Of a stretch of 64,000 bases of DNA, positions 12,331-23,150 are shown one piece after another. Below the pieces are notes generated by a model. That model was not told where the DNA came from and did not search any database. It worked only from the letters and a program-made list of their open reading frames with translations. The DNA is taken from positions 13,638,454-13,702,453 of the forward strand of contig JAVGWX010000004.1 in NCBI GenBank assembly GCA_036924085.1. The letters run 5' to 3'. Made by a program: the position numbers and the translations under genes. This DNA is from Ariolimax columbianus. Taxonomy: Eukaryota; Mollusca; Gastropoda; Stylommatophora; Arionidae. Position 1 is the stretch's first letter; each line of letters begins with the position of its first letter.

Positions 12331-13303
12331 AGCCACTAAACAGTTACATCATCAGAGATCAGCAACTAAACAGTTACATCATCAGAGATCAGCCACTAAA
12401 CAGTTAGATCATCAGAGATCAGCCACTAAACAGTTACATCATCAGAGATCAGCCACTAAACAGTTACATCATCAGAGATCAGCCACTAAACAGTTACATC
12501 ATCAGAGTTCAGCCAAAAAACAGTTACATGACCAGAGATCAGTCACTTAACAGTTACATGACCAGAGATCAGTCACTAAACAGTTTCATCATCAGAAATC
12601 AGCCACTAAACAGTTACATGATCAGAGATCAGCCACTAAACAGTTACATCATCAGAAATCAGCCACTAAACAGTTACATGACCAGAGATCAGTCACTAAA
12701 CAGTTATATAATCATAAATCAGCCACAACCAACAGTTACAAGATCAGAGATCACCACTACCAACAGTTACATGATCAGAGATCAGACACTAAACAGTTAC
12801 ATGATCAGAGATCACCACTACCAATAGTTACATGATCAGAGATCAGCCACTAAACAGTTACATGATCAGAGATCAGCCACTAAACAGTTACATGATCAGA
12901 GATCAGTCACTAAACAGTTATATGATCAGAGATCAGCCACTAAGCAGTTACATGATCAGAGATCAGCCACTAAACAGTTTCATGATCAGAGATCAGCCAC
13001 TACCAACAGTTACATGATCAGAGATCAGCCACTACCAACAGTTACATTATCAGAGATCAGCCACTAAACAGTTACATTATCATAGATCAGCCACTACCAA
13101 CAGTTATATGATCAGAGATCAGCCACTAAACAGTAACATTATCAGAGATCAGCCACTAAACAGTTACATTATCAGAGATCAGTCACTAAACAGTTACATG
13201 ATCAGAGATCAACCACTACCAACAGTTACATTATCAGAGATCATCCACTAAATAGTTACATGATCAGAGATCAGCCACTAAACAGCTACATGATCAAGGA
13301 TCA
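12331..13303. repeat. 30-bp minisatellite, about 32 copies
   Basis: The unit is CACTAAACAGTTACATGATC followed by AGAGATCAGC, with a 32-bp variant carrying CACTACCAACAG. Units are contiguous with no unique spacers, so this is not a CRISPR. Being a multiple of three, it gives spurious open frames. Confidence 0.95.
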
Positions 13304-15064
13304 AATATTAACCCGTATCTTTAACATTGAAAAAGTTTCGCTAAAAGGAGTTTGGTATCCACTGATCAAAGTTTGAGAAACATCGCTTCAGTGTATGTGT
13401 CACGTGGGGTATTCATTAATATCGGATAAACTAAACTGGCATCCAATAGAACCTCTAGCGGAAAACGATGTGTTATTGTCTGCTTGTCAAAGTCACGTGG
13501 GGCGGCCATAAGTGGGAGATAAGTACCATCATTACCATCACTATGAAAGTTTGTGACAGTGATGCATCGATAGATTTGTCATTCGCTTCCAGGGGAATTG
13601 AAATTTAGGATATAGGCAAGCAGGTTTGACTTTGGCCGTTGCTTTAGGGAAGTAAGTTTATGTCAGATCTATGACGTGGATGTACAATGTATTATTATAA
13701 AAAGAGAAACGGTACTAGTACATAATCAGGCGCTGACCTGGAACGACAAAAAGTTCGCCAAATACAGTGTACAACTTTCGTCTCGTGCAGCAAGTTAATA
13801 AACAACGCACTGCTGTATGGTTAACATGTACCAAGGACAAATATATGTATAACATATCTCCTTGAACAGATCAGACATCTATTATTCATACGTAAACCAT
13901 TTTCGTGATTTCACAAAACAAAGATCATAAAATGTGGTTCACCAGAAACTAACATTTGAATAAATAACAGTTCCCAGCTAATACAATATTTATTTTTATT
14001 TTTATTTTATTTATTTTTTTATTTTATTTTTTTGTTGGGGGGGGGGGGGGGAGGGGGGGTGCACACTGTTTTATGCTGTGTTTTAATCATTTTCATTTAG
14101 CCAATGTTTATGTAAATGCCCTGGGCAAAGTTGGAGTGCTATTATTTAGTAAGAGGGATGGCATAAATAATCAAAATTCAAATAATAGACATCAATACTC
14201 GGCACAGGACAGTTGTAACGTTGGTTCTGGTTCCAGGAAAACAGGCGTGCTACATTTTAAACACATAGAATCTAAAATGAAACTAACTACACTCGCTCGA
14301 ATCTTTTGTTTCATAAAAATGTGTTTTGCTGGAATGGCCTCCTGCAGGGTTCTGTGAATGACAGACTAGATCGATGTGGGCACTGGCGCCCCTGACATGA
14401 CCAGGCATATTCATTTCACCGTGCATCATCAATCCGCTTTTCAGTTCATCCCTTCAATTTATTCTTCTTCTGTGGACGTTCTTGGCATCACTCTTATTGT
14501 TGACCAGTCTGGTTTCTTCACTTCCGTTTACTACTGATGCGCAGTTACCTCCTTCACACAACTTCCCATATCAGGCATGTCGTGACTCCTTACCAATTCA
14601 CCAGCTTCTCAGACCTCGTAGGTTATGATAAGATAATGATTTCCTTTAAAGACATGAAATGCTTGATATTATTCGTGCCTCATTCTACCAAAGTATTGTC
14701 CTTACACTTGCTGTGCAAAGATATAGAACATTTTTCGTGAAGATGCCCACACAAAAGGGAACCTCTCAGAACTCATTTAAAAGATGGGAGCTCTTGGCAT
14801 CGCCCTCACAGGCAAATAATTCCAAGGATTTTATTCCATTATATTGCTCTGTTCTGTCCCTACCTGATGACTCCTACTGTCTTTAAGGATGCACCTGTGG
14901 GTGTCAATTGCGGAACAAGAGCTTGAGGTACCTGCTAGTATAAGAAGTCCACTGCATACCAACGCAGGGGACCACCACCGTACGCACAATACGTTGCGTA
15001 GTAAATGATAGATTTATTAGTACGTTTTAGAGGCTATATTTTAATACAGACGGCCACATTTGTC
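13304..15064. other. Unannotated stretch with a G-run
   Basis: No gene recognised. A T/A-rich tract followed by G13-AG7 lies at 13985-14060. A possible small frame at 14073-14357 has no recognisable motif. Confidence 0.45.
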
Positions 15065-15290
15065 ATCAAAGATGACTTTACTTGCTAGTCTCATAATGTA
15101 ATCAAGAATGATTTTACTTGCTATCTCACAATGTAATCAAGGATGACTTTACTTGCTAGTCTCATAATGTAATCAAGAATGATTTTACTTGCTATCTCAC
15201 AATGTAATCAAGGATGACTTTACTTGCTAGTCTCATAATGTAATCAAGAATGATTTTACTTGCAAGTCTCCCAATGTAATCAATATGTCT
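15065..15290. repeat. ~37-bp minisatellite, about 6 copies
   Basis: The unit is built on CTCATAATGTAATCAAGAAT plus GATTTTACTTGCTAGT; two alternating subtypes (aaGAATGATTTT and aaGGATGACTTT) form a two-unit higher-order period. Confidence 0.85.
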
Positions 15291-16879
15291 CCTGTAAGCA
15301 GCGCTGTTTTTCCCAGATCCGTGAAACTTCAAGAAAGAGACTTGGTGACCGCTTCTTTCAGCATCTCTACACCATCTGACTGGTAAACTCTGGAACTGAT
15401 TTTAGACATGTTAATGACATTGACCCCCATGATGTCTGGTCTCACCATCCAATTTAATACAATACAAACGTGTCGTGCTGAAGACCGGCGAAGTGGGCGT
15501 TCCCTTGATAATTGTATAATTTGTATCGTGAGGACACTTACACCACATTGGTTAAAGGCTTTACACATCCCCGTCTGAGTGATATTAATATTATTTAGAG
15601 GTTATTTATTTATGCATTAATTATTTCCTTATCACTTTCCTGTACGTCTAAATTAGAAATTAGTTGCTCGTATATATGTGCATTACGTCACAGCTGAGAC
15701 GATTCATTTGATTGTTTTCATTTCCTTCAGGGGGGTAAAGATGCTGGGCAGCGCATGAGCTGCAGGGGTCAGCGACTCATAGCTGACTGCTAGCGTCAGG
15801 GCCAGCGAACCAAGACCATTCTACACCTCCACGCGGTGATCCTGGATAACAGGCTGCAACAGAGCAGACTGGCTAAGGAGAAAGGATCGAAGAGGGAATG
15901 CTAACCCAGTACTCAAAAAATGCTTGCTGAAGTCCGATGTGGTGGATCGAAAGCTGCAAATATCGCAGTCAAACTGTAAACTACGACACAACGCTTTCCG
16001 TCTCTTGACTACATCCTGCTACTTAAACGCATTCAGTGTTTGGTAGTGGGAGATTGAGAATGGATGAAGCCAAGCCATTTCCTTCAGTAGCTACTATATC
16101 ATATAGTGCTACCCGTTAAGTTCACTAGTTTTATCTGTGTTGTATTGGTTTGTCTAGTCCTTGTTAAAATCATTCTGGTCGTAATGTCGATTTACGTCTG
16201 TTCTCGCGTGAAACATCGTCTAAACGGTATGTGTATTTCCCCAATGAGAAACCTCTAGGAATGACGTGAGTTGTGTGCCAAATTGTCTGCTCTGTGGTGT
16301 GAAGATAATATTGGAAGTTACGCAATGGCTTGTGTGTATATCCGTACAGTGATCAGAAAAAAAAGAAAACATTTTGTTCATCTATAGAACAGACGAACAA
16401 TCTGTTGGACAGAATAGTCATTGATGGAGTAAATCATTACATCAATCAACAAATGAAAGTCTCCATCGGATAATGAAAGAGTAAAATCATCAATTTTTCT
16501 ATATCAAAGCTTTATCATCATGCAGATAAAGCGGAAAGATACAGTTTTCTCACATGTGACACTATCGTCGCAGATGAAGTGTTATGAGTTTATTCTACTA
16601 GGTGTCCGTTTTTTAATCAGATGTGGTAAGACGTTTCTCTGTACTCTGATTTGTTTTCCCTACATGTAAATCCCTACCTATTGACAGCTACCTAAATTGG
16701 AGCATGTTGGGGACTAACCTTCATCTAAAAGAAACTGTATTAATATACTCTTTAATAAAACATCAATGAAATACATCTTATGATTTGTAAAAATTGTCCC
16801 TCTAGTGTTGGCGCTCATTTCCAGCTTTGTGTATAAACAATCAAATGTGTATTTCGCTTGGCACAGTTTCTTTCCTCCT
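15291..16879. other. Unannotated stretch
   Basis: No confident gene. AAAAAATGCTTGCTGAAGTCC near 15916 resembles the SINE family 1 body, and a trace of the 2578-2812 dispersed repeat (reverse complement) lies at 16045-16075. Confidence 0.4.
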
Positions 16880-17150
16880 TCTTCGTCTTTTTCTGCTTTC
16901 AGACATTTCGGTCATGCTAAATCTCTAGTCCCATCGCTAGCGCGAAGTCAACAGTCCTCTACAGATCCGAGTGGCAGCCCTACAGCTTAAGCATCAACTC
17001 GGTTCCCTCGTCTCCATATGCTGTGCAGTAATATAAAATGTGTTCGGGGTTTTGGTGCCCGGTTCCACGTGAACACTCACGTGTATGCGATATCTTCAGC
17101 TGATGTAGGTGGTCACCCAATAGCCTGCAGTGGCCTGTTCTCTGGGGAAT
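16880..17150 (-). pseudogene. LINE G, 3' end of an RNase H-type LINE
   Basis: Minus-strand reading gives RTGHCRLLGDHLHQLKISHT, then a C-G-TG..PEHILYYC zinc-like motif, then a region aligning with the final 40 residues of LINE A, with internal stops. It ends in an A/GAAG-rich tail at ~16885. This is a second, more diverged subfamily of the A-D group. Its truncated 5' border coincides with the start of the 26-bp array at 17155. Confidence 0.7.
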
Positions 17151-17154
17151 GATG

Positions 17155-17487
17155 GGGGTTTGTTGGTCTGGGGAGATGATGATTTGTTGGTGTCCGTGGA
17201 GATGGTGGTTTGTTGGTGTCTGTGGAGATGGTGGTTTGTTGGTGTCCGTGGAGATGGTGGTTTGTTGGTGTCCGTGGAGATGGTGGATTGTTGGTGTCTG
17301 TGGAGATGGTGGTTTGTTGGTGTCTGTGGAGATGGTGGATTGTTGGTGTCTGTGGAGATGGTGGATTGTTGGTGTCTGTGGAGATGGTCATTTGTTGGTG
17401 TCTGTGGAGATGGTGGTTTTTTGGTGTCTGTGGAGATGGTGGACTGTTGGTGTCTGTGGAGATGGTGGACTGTTGGTGTCTGTGCGG
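17155..17487. repeat. 26-bp minisatellite, about 12 copies
   Basis: The unit is GATGGTGGTTTGTTGGTGTC followed by TGTGGA. Because 26 is not divisible by three, the same repeat peptide appears in all three plus frames, which shows the open frames are artefacts. Confidence 0.95.
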
Positions 17488-17944
17488 AGGATGGATTGGG
17501 TCAGGATTATTGCTCATATCCATGCCTTTCTTCGATTTTGAGCTCTATAAGTTTCCCTCCATGTCCTGCTCTGATTGAACTTATAATACTCAGTTTACAA
17601 GCGTCGGCCATATTCTTCTCTTGTTTACTCAAATCCCAAACGTTTAAACATATCTCCGTGTCAGGCACCAGCAAAATGAGTAAACTAGAATAAACCAATA
17701 TTTGCAGAAATGAGTGCATGTCTCAGGGATGAAGAGCGGAAATATTGTCACATTTGCACACCAAATCTTCAAGGCACGCGAAGTCTAGACTATTTATTTT
17801 GTTGTTGGTCAAATGAGATCGCTCTTTAAAACATATTTTCTGTAAGAGACAACTTTTGGACAAGCGACTGCTTCCTCGATGATAGGTTGGCGACAGCCAA
17901 ATATTATAAATAATTATACATTTTCTATTTTAGCAGTGCACGTG
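17488..17944. other. Spacer between two arrays
   Basis: Nothing recognised. Confidence 0.5.
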
Positions 17945-19420
17945 CATGTGGCACCTAGAGTCTGCTACCTACAGTAACTACATAGCTGGATGTTTCTACC
18001 ACCTAGAGTCAGCTACCTACAGTAACAAAATACCTGGATGTTACTACAACCTAGAGGCTGCTACCTACATTAACTATAATGTTGGATGTTGCTACCAACT
18101 ACAGTCTGCTACCTACAGTAACTATAATGTTGGATGTTGCTGCCAACTAGAGTCTGCTACCTACAGTAACTATAATGTTGGATGTTGCTGCCAACTAGAG
18201 TCTGCTACATACAGTAACTATAATGTTGGATGTTGCTGCCAACTAGAGTCTGCTACCTACAGTAACTATAATGTTACAACCACCTAGTCTGCTACCTACA
18301 GTAATTACAATGTTGGATGTTGCTACCACCTAGTCTGCTACCTACAGTAACTATAATGTTGGATGTTGCTGCCAACTAGAGTCTGCTATCTACAGTAACT
18401 ATAATGTTGAAACCACCTAGTCTGCTACCTACAGTAATTACAATGTTGGATGTTGCTACCACCTAGTCTGCTACCTACAGTAACTATAATGTTGGATGTT
18501 GCTACCACCTAGTCTGCTACCTACAGTAACTATAATGTTGGATGTTGCTGCCACTTAGTCTGCTACCTACAGTAACTACAATGTTGGATGTTGCTACCAC
18601 CTAGTCTGCTACCTACAGTAACTATAATGTTGGATGTTGCTGCCAACTAGAGTCTGCTATCTACAGTAACTATAATGTTGAAACCACCTAGTCTGCTACC
18701 TACAGTAATTACAATGTTGGATGTTGCTACCACCTAGTCTGCTACCTACAGTAACTATAATGTTGGATGTTGCTACCACCTAGTCTGCTACCTACAGTAA
18801 CTATAATGTTGGATGTTGCTGCCACTTAGTCTGCTACCTACAGTAACTACAATGTTGGATGTTGCTACCACCTAGTCTGCTACCTACAGTAATTACAATG
18901 TTGGATGTTGCTACCACCTAGTCTGCTACCTACAGTAACTATAATGTTGGATGTTGCTACCACCTAGTCTGCTACCTACAGTAACTATAATGTTGGATGT
19001 TGCTACCACCTAGTCTGCTACCTACAGTAACTACAATGTTGGATGTTGCTACCACCTAGTCTGCTACCTACAGTAACTACAATGTTGCTACCACCTAGTC
19101 TGCTACCTACAGTAACTACAATGTTGGATGTTGCTACCACCTAGTCTGCTACCTACAGTAACTACAATGTTGGATGTTGCTACCACCTAGTCTGCTACCT
19201 ACAGTAACTACAATGTTGGATGTTGCTACCACCTAGTCTGCTACCTACAGTAACTACAATGTTGGATGTTGCTACCACTTAGTCTGCTACCTACAGTAAC
19301 TATAATGTTGGATGTTGCTACCACCTAGTCTGCTACCTACAGTAACTACAATGTTGGATGTTGCTACCACCTAGTCTGCTACCTACAGTAACTATAATGT
19401 TGGATGTTCCTACCACCTAA
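17945..19420. repeat. 46-48-bp minisatellite, about 32 copies
   Basis: The unit is TAGTCTGCTACCTACAGTAA, then CTATAATGTTGGATGTTGCT and ACCACC. The first six units carry a 2-bp longer form (TAGAGTCTG). Blocks of several units recur with the same internal variants (compare 18280-18600 with 18560-18850), which shows segmental duplication within the array. Confidence 0.95.
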
Positions 19421-20374
19421 TAACACCTTCAGAAACTATTAACTACATTTGTCATCTATCCCATTTCAATTTGTGACCTGCTTACTGACTCACCCTCGTA
19501 ATATAGGCCGCATATAAAATCTGCACTTATGTCTCTAGATCGTATGTCAACGTGAATTGTCTTCCCTGCACCATCTGTGTGGCCGCTGATATTTTCAATT
19601 CAGCCTCTGTAGTATTTCTTGAACATCGGCAATCAATCGATTCTTCGATCTTCCTCTTGTGTGAAACCATGTTGCCATATATCGGCTCGTGCAGCTTGAA
19701 GGGTCGGAGATATCTTTCCATGAAGATTTCATTCTCTGTCTGTAGATATTTGTTTTGTATTGAATTATTTCTACCGGATTGTGTCAGTCTTCGCAAACGC
19801 TTTAATGACCACGACCGCTATTTGCAAACATCTCAAATTGCATATTGTCCGTTTCGTTCTTGTGCCTTGACCATAGTCCACTGACAAATCAGTGGTCAAT
19901 AATAGCATATATACTTTTGATATGCACAAATATAATAAACGATAATTTTTTGCCAAATCGTCTTTGATGATGACAAAAAGCAACAACCCAAATGAACATA
20001 ATTAACTAACTATATCCATAAACTTGGGGCGTAGCGAGGTCTGGGCTGGACGTCCCGCTCGTTAATGGAAGTGAAGCGTCTGATACAGCATCTCCTTTCC
20101 AGGTGTAGAGATCGTCGCTGGATTCATTGTTCGGCTTGCCATTCAGGAGTTTTCATGCCAATGGCCTCTCCTCTATTATTGTGTCCCCAGCAGCACCTTC
20201 TGTTTCTTACAGAGCCTGCTGTAGGGCGCGACCGAGTACCAACCTGTATAACTGGTCGGGCATATTGAGCTCATTAGCCTTGGTTGGCAGCAAATCTAAG
20301 AGAAGGTACACTATGACTCTGCCCGTGTAGACGAGGCTCGTAAGCCTGTCCAGGCAGTTCGCATAGGAGAGAAC
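19421..20374 (-). other. Stretch with an unassigned open frame (19796-19527)
   Basis: A minus-strand frame of 89 residues at 19796-19527 has gene-like composition (for example IFMERYLRPFKLHEP and HKRKIEESIDCRC) and could be an exon or an old retroelement piece. I cannot place it and no clean splice pair frames it. The remainder up to 20374 shows no recognised feature. Confidence 0.3.
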
Positions 20375-22645
20375 GAACTATGATTTCTTCTTCTTCTTCT
20401 TCTTCAGTCAGACAGTAACCATTATTTTTTCGAAAAAAGCGGCGGTCATCCTGAGGCTCTCGCTACTGCCAAAGAGCTTGTCTTGCAGTTCCACTGGTAA
20501 TGGCCACATCTGCTCTCTCTGATCCTCGTATGTCGGGCAGTTCTGCAGCAGATGTTCAGTGGTCATTTTACCGGTACCGCACGGGCATTTGTCGGTACTC
20601 CCTATCTTCAATTTGTTGAATAGGTGGTACCTCAGTCTGTTGTGGCCAGTGCGAAGTCTGAAGACAACGACCTGCTCTCTTCGGTTCAACTGGTAATAGG
20701 AATCGTTTTTGGTGTAACCAGTATGTTCGGTTTCCCATTTGGTCATGTATCTGGCTTTGATAAGCCGTTTTGACTCTTCGTACGTCATACTGGTATCTGT
20801 TTGTGGTAGTCTTGCACCTTCTTTTGCCAGTCTGTCTGCCTCCTCGTTGCCTTGGATGTTGCAGTGTGCCGGGACCCACTGTACCACTACCCTTTTTGGT
20901 GCGGACTGCTGGCACAGTTTGCAAAGTGCTGCTCTTAAGTCATTAAGCTCAGTGTCTTTCTGGCTTTTTAGCGCTGTGACTACGGCGAGAGCATCTGTCA
21001 GCAGGACTATATGGCTCTCATTTTCACTGTGTGTCACCATTTCTTCCACTGCCGCCCTCAGTGCCTCTGCCTCCGCTCTGAAATTGCTTGTGTACTTACC
21101 AGTAGCGAATGACAGTGTTATTTTTCTGCCATTTGGTAGGTTCAGGAATGCTCCTGCCCCTCCGTTCTGTGTAGTGTTTGTTACAGAACCGTCGGTGTAT
21201 GCATGGGTCCAGTCCATGCTTGGGTAGCTTTTCGTTATGAAGCTTAGGGTAGTGTCTCTCCTTTCTTTTTCAGTCTGGCAGTTTTTGTTTGCAATACCTG
21301 GTATATTTTCTACCACCTCTGGAAATATATCCTGCCTCCAGGTAGGTTTTCGTACAGTAGTGATGGGTTTTGGTGTTGTTAGTGCGTTTATGGGATCTTC
21401 GTGCATCTTTGCTTTGGCTATTTCTGCAAAGTTTCTCCGCTTTAGTTTCCCATTTCCCAAATTGTTTAGTCTTTGGTACATTGGGGGGTCCGTCAGTCTT
21501 CGGAGTTTCTCTGACTGCAGCTGGGCTCTGCAGTCTCTTCTATCGGTCATGGATTGCAGTTTTGTAATCTTTTCAAGTTCTACAATTGGCGTTGACTTCA
21601 TGCCACCTGTTAAAATTCTCATGGCTTGGTTTTGAAGTTTGTTAACTTTATCGAAGTTCGCCTTCGCTGCTGTTGTCCATGCCGCAATGCCATACTCGAG
21701 AACTGGTCTCACTCTTCCAGTGTACAGTTTCTTTAGTGTGCCTTCGTCTGCTCCCCAGCTTGTGCCAGCAAGTTTCCTCATGATTGCCATTCTTTCTCTG
21801 GCTTTCATTCGGTATCTCTCAATCTGACTTTTCCATGTCATGCGCCGTTCAATTGTGACTCCCAGATAGGTTGGGTTGTCGTTTGGCTGCAGGATTTTGC
21901 CATTTAGACTTTATTTGGTACTTTGGGGTTTTAATGAAAGCGAGAATATTGTGCACGTGGTTTTCTCCTCGTTTATTTTGACCAGCCATGAGTTCGCCCA
22001 CTCTTCCAGCGATGTTAGGGCCGTCTGCATCCGATTTCTTGCTATGGTGAGATTCTTTTCAGAGTTCCACATAGCCAGATCGTCTGCAAACATTGAGCTA
22101 TGGACTCTTCTTGGTATATTCTCTGTAATATCGTTTATATATACCAGGAAGAGTGTGGGTGACAGTACTCCCCCTTGGGGTACTCCCTGCTCGAGTGTCA
22201 CCTTTTTTGCTCATCTGCCCTTGTACTTGGACTCTGGCCGTTCTTTGTTTGAGATAGTGGTTGATCCACTTGTACATTTTCCCACAAACATCACTTCTTC
22301 TTAGCTTGACTCTAAGTCCATCTTTCTAGACTTTGTCAAATGCCTTTTCCAGATCCACCCAAACAGCTACTGTGTGTTTCTGTGCCTGGTAGGCATCTTC
22401 TATCTCCTGGGCTATGAGGATGACCTGGTCCTCAGTGGATCTGTGCTGTCTAAAGCCGGCTTGCTGTGGAATTAGTATTCGTTTTTCTTCCAGATGCCAC
22501 ATCAGTCTGGTGTTTATCATCCGTTCCATCAGCTTGCCGACACAGCTCAGTAGGCTGATGGGCCTGTATCCATTTGGATCTGTTTTATCCTTTCCTGTTT
22601 TTGGTACTGGTGCCAGTATTGCATCTTTCCATGGAACTATGATTT
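20375..22645 (-). mobile_element. LINE A: 5'-truncated RNase H-type LINE with 12-bp target duplication
   Basis: The element occupies 20387-22633 and is flanked by identical 12-bp copies of GAACTATGATTT at 20375-20386 and 22634-22645. On the minus strand it starts inside the reverse transcriptase (22529-22326, QAGFRQHRSTEDQ and WVDLEKAFDKV). It continues with VPQGGVLSPTLFLVYIND and the catalytic SMFADDLAMW box at 22201-21911. It then enters the long RNase H frame and ends in a (GAA)n tail. Frame breaks at ~22300 and ~21875 make the RT non-functional. The perfect target duplication indicates a fairly recent insertion. Confidence 0.93.
20408..21841 (-). CDS. RT thumb + RNase H + zinc motif frame of LINE A
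   Basis: This intact 477-residue frame is the C-terminal part of the LINE polyprotein. Residues 1-80 are the RT thumb region (VRPVLEYGIAAW). RNase H spans about 211-345, with the catalytic set complete: D217 in YTDGS, E257 or E259 in FRAEAEAL, D283 in LTDALAV, D336 in EEADRLAKEG, plus the conserved His326 in VPAHC. A zinc-like motif C419-x-C421-x8-H430-x4-C435 follows. RNase H placed after RT is known from the I, R1, LOA, Ingi and Nimb-type LINE groups; which one applies here needs a phylogeny. The normal start lies upstream in the RT, so the first Met is arbitrary. Copies B, C and D are close relatives. Confidence 0.88.
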   Translation of the reverse strand: MTWKSQIERYRMKARERMAIMRKLAGTSWGADEGTLKKLYTGRVRPVLEYGIAAWTTAAKANFDKVNKLQNQAMRILTGGMKSTPIVELEKITKLQSMTDRRDCRAQLQSEKLRRLTDPPMYQRLNNLGNGKLKRRNFAEIAKAKMHEDPINALTTPKPITTVRKPTWRQDIFPEVVENIPGIANKNCQTEKERRDTTLSFITKSYPSMDWTHAYTDGSVTNTTQNGGAGAFLNLPNGRKITLSFATGKYTSNFRAEAEALRAAVEEMVTHSENESHIVLLTDALAVVTALKSQKDTELNDLRAALCKLCQQSAPKRVVVQWVPAHCNIQGNEEADRLAKEGARLPQTDTSMTYEESKRLIKARYMTKWETEHTGYTKNDSYYQLNRREQVVVFRLRTGHNRLRYHLFNKLKIGSTDKCPCGTGKMTTEHLLQNCPTYEDQREQMWPLPVELQDKLFGSSESLRMTAAFFEKIMVTV

Positions 22646-22754
22646 AAAACCCACAAGTCCCAGGGAGTGCTGGCTAGTCTTGGGACCATGAGAGTATCAT
22701 GACAACGACCTTGACCCAGACATTTATCCGCGTTCAACCCTCTAAATTTAAAAA

Positions 22755-23150
22755 AAAAAAAATTTTCTTGGTAATACAGATGGATCTTAACCTCATTGAT
22801 TCCATGTCTCTTTGAATAATATATCCCTGTGCACTGGTATCTTGGAGCAGTCTTCCTTTGTGAACTCTATCAAAGTACTGATTGAGTAGGTTAGCAGCAT
22901 TCCTATTCACACTTATAATTTTTTCTATGCTATCTGTGAGAGGGCCTACTTTGTCTTTCGATCTCCAAATTCTTTCCAGGATATGTATCTAGCTGCTTTT
23001 TTCAACTTTTTAACATCTGCCTTCGAGTAGTTGTTTGTTTGCGTACTTATTTTTTCTTCCTTCCTCGCTGTAAGATGACAATGGATAATATGATGGTCAC
23101 TTGAGCCAAATAGTTCTCCAACAGTAAGGTTTTCTAGTATACACAGTGAA
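22755..23150 (-). pseudogene. CR1-like LINE fragment (endonuclease end to linker)
   Basis: Minus-strand reading gives TVGELFGSSDHHIIHCHL, the GSSDHxxI box at the end of an AP endonuclease domain, followed by VGPLTDSIEKIISVNRNAAN and LLNQYFDRVH, the linker before RT in CR1/jockey-type elements. Frameshifts are present. It lies just beyond LINE A's 5' border and belongs to a different LINE group. Confidence 0.65.

Noticed and set aside
12331..13303. 30-bp repeats resembling a CRISPR array
   Set aside because: Units are directly contiguous with no unique spacers, no cas genes are present, and the sequence is eukaryotic.
17130..17693. Trp/Val/Cys-rich repeat proteins in several frames
   Set aside because: A 26-bp unit cycles through all three frames and yields the same peptide in each, which shows a repeat artefact.
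20739..21635. Plus-strand frames opposite LINE A (and the same opposite B and C)
   Set aside because: They are antisense shadows of the RNase H frame. They recur identically with each copy and encode nothing recognisable.
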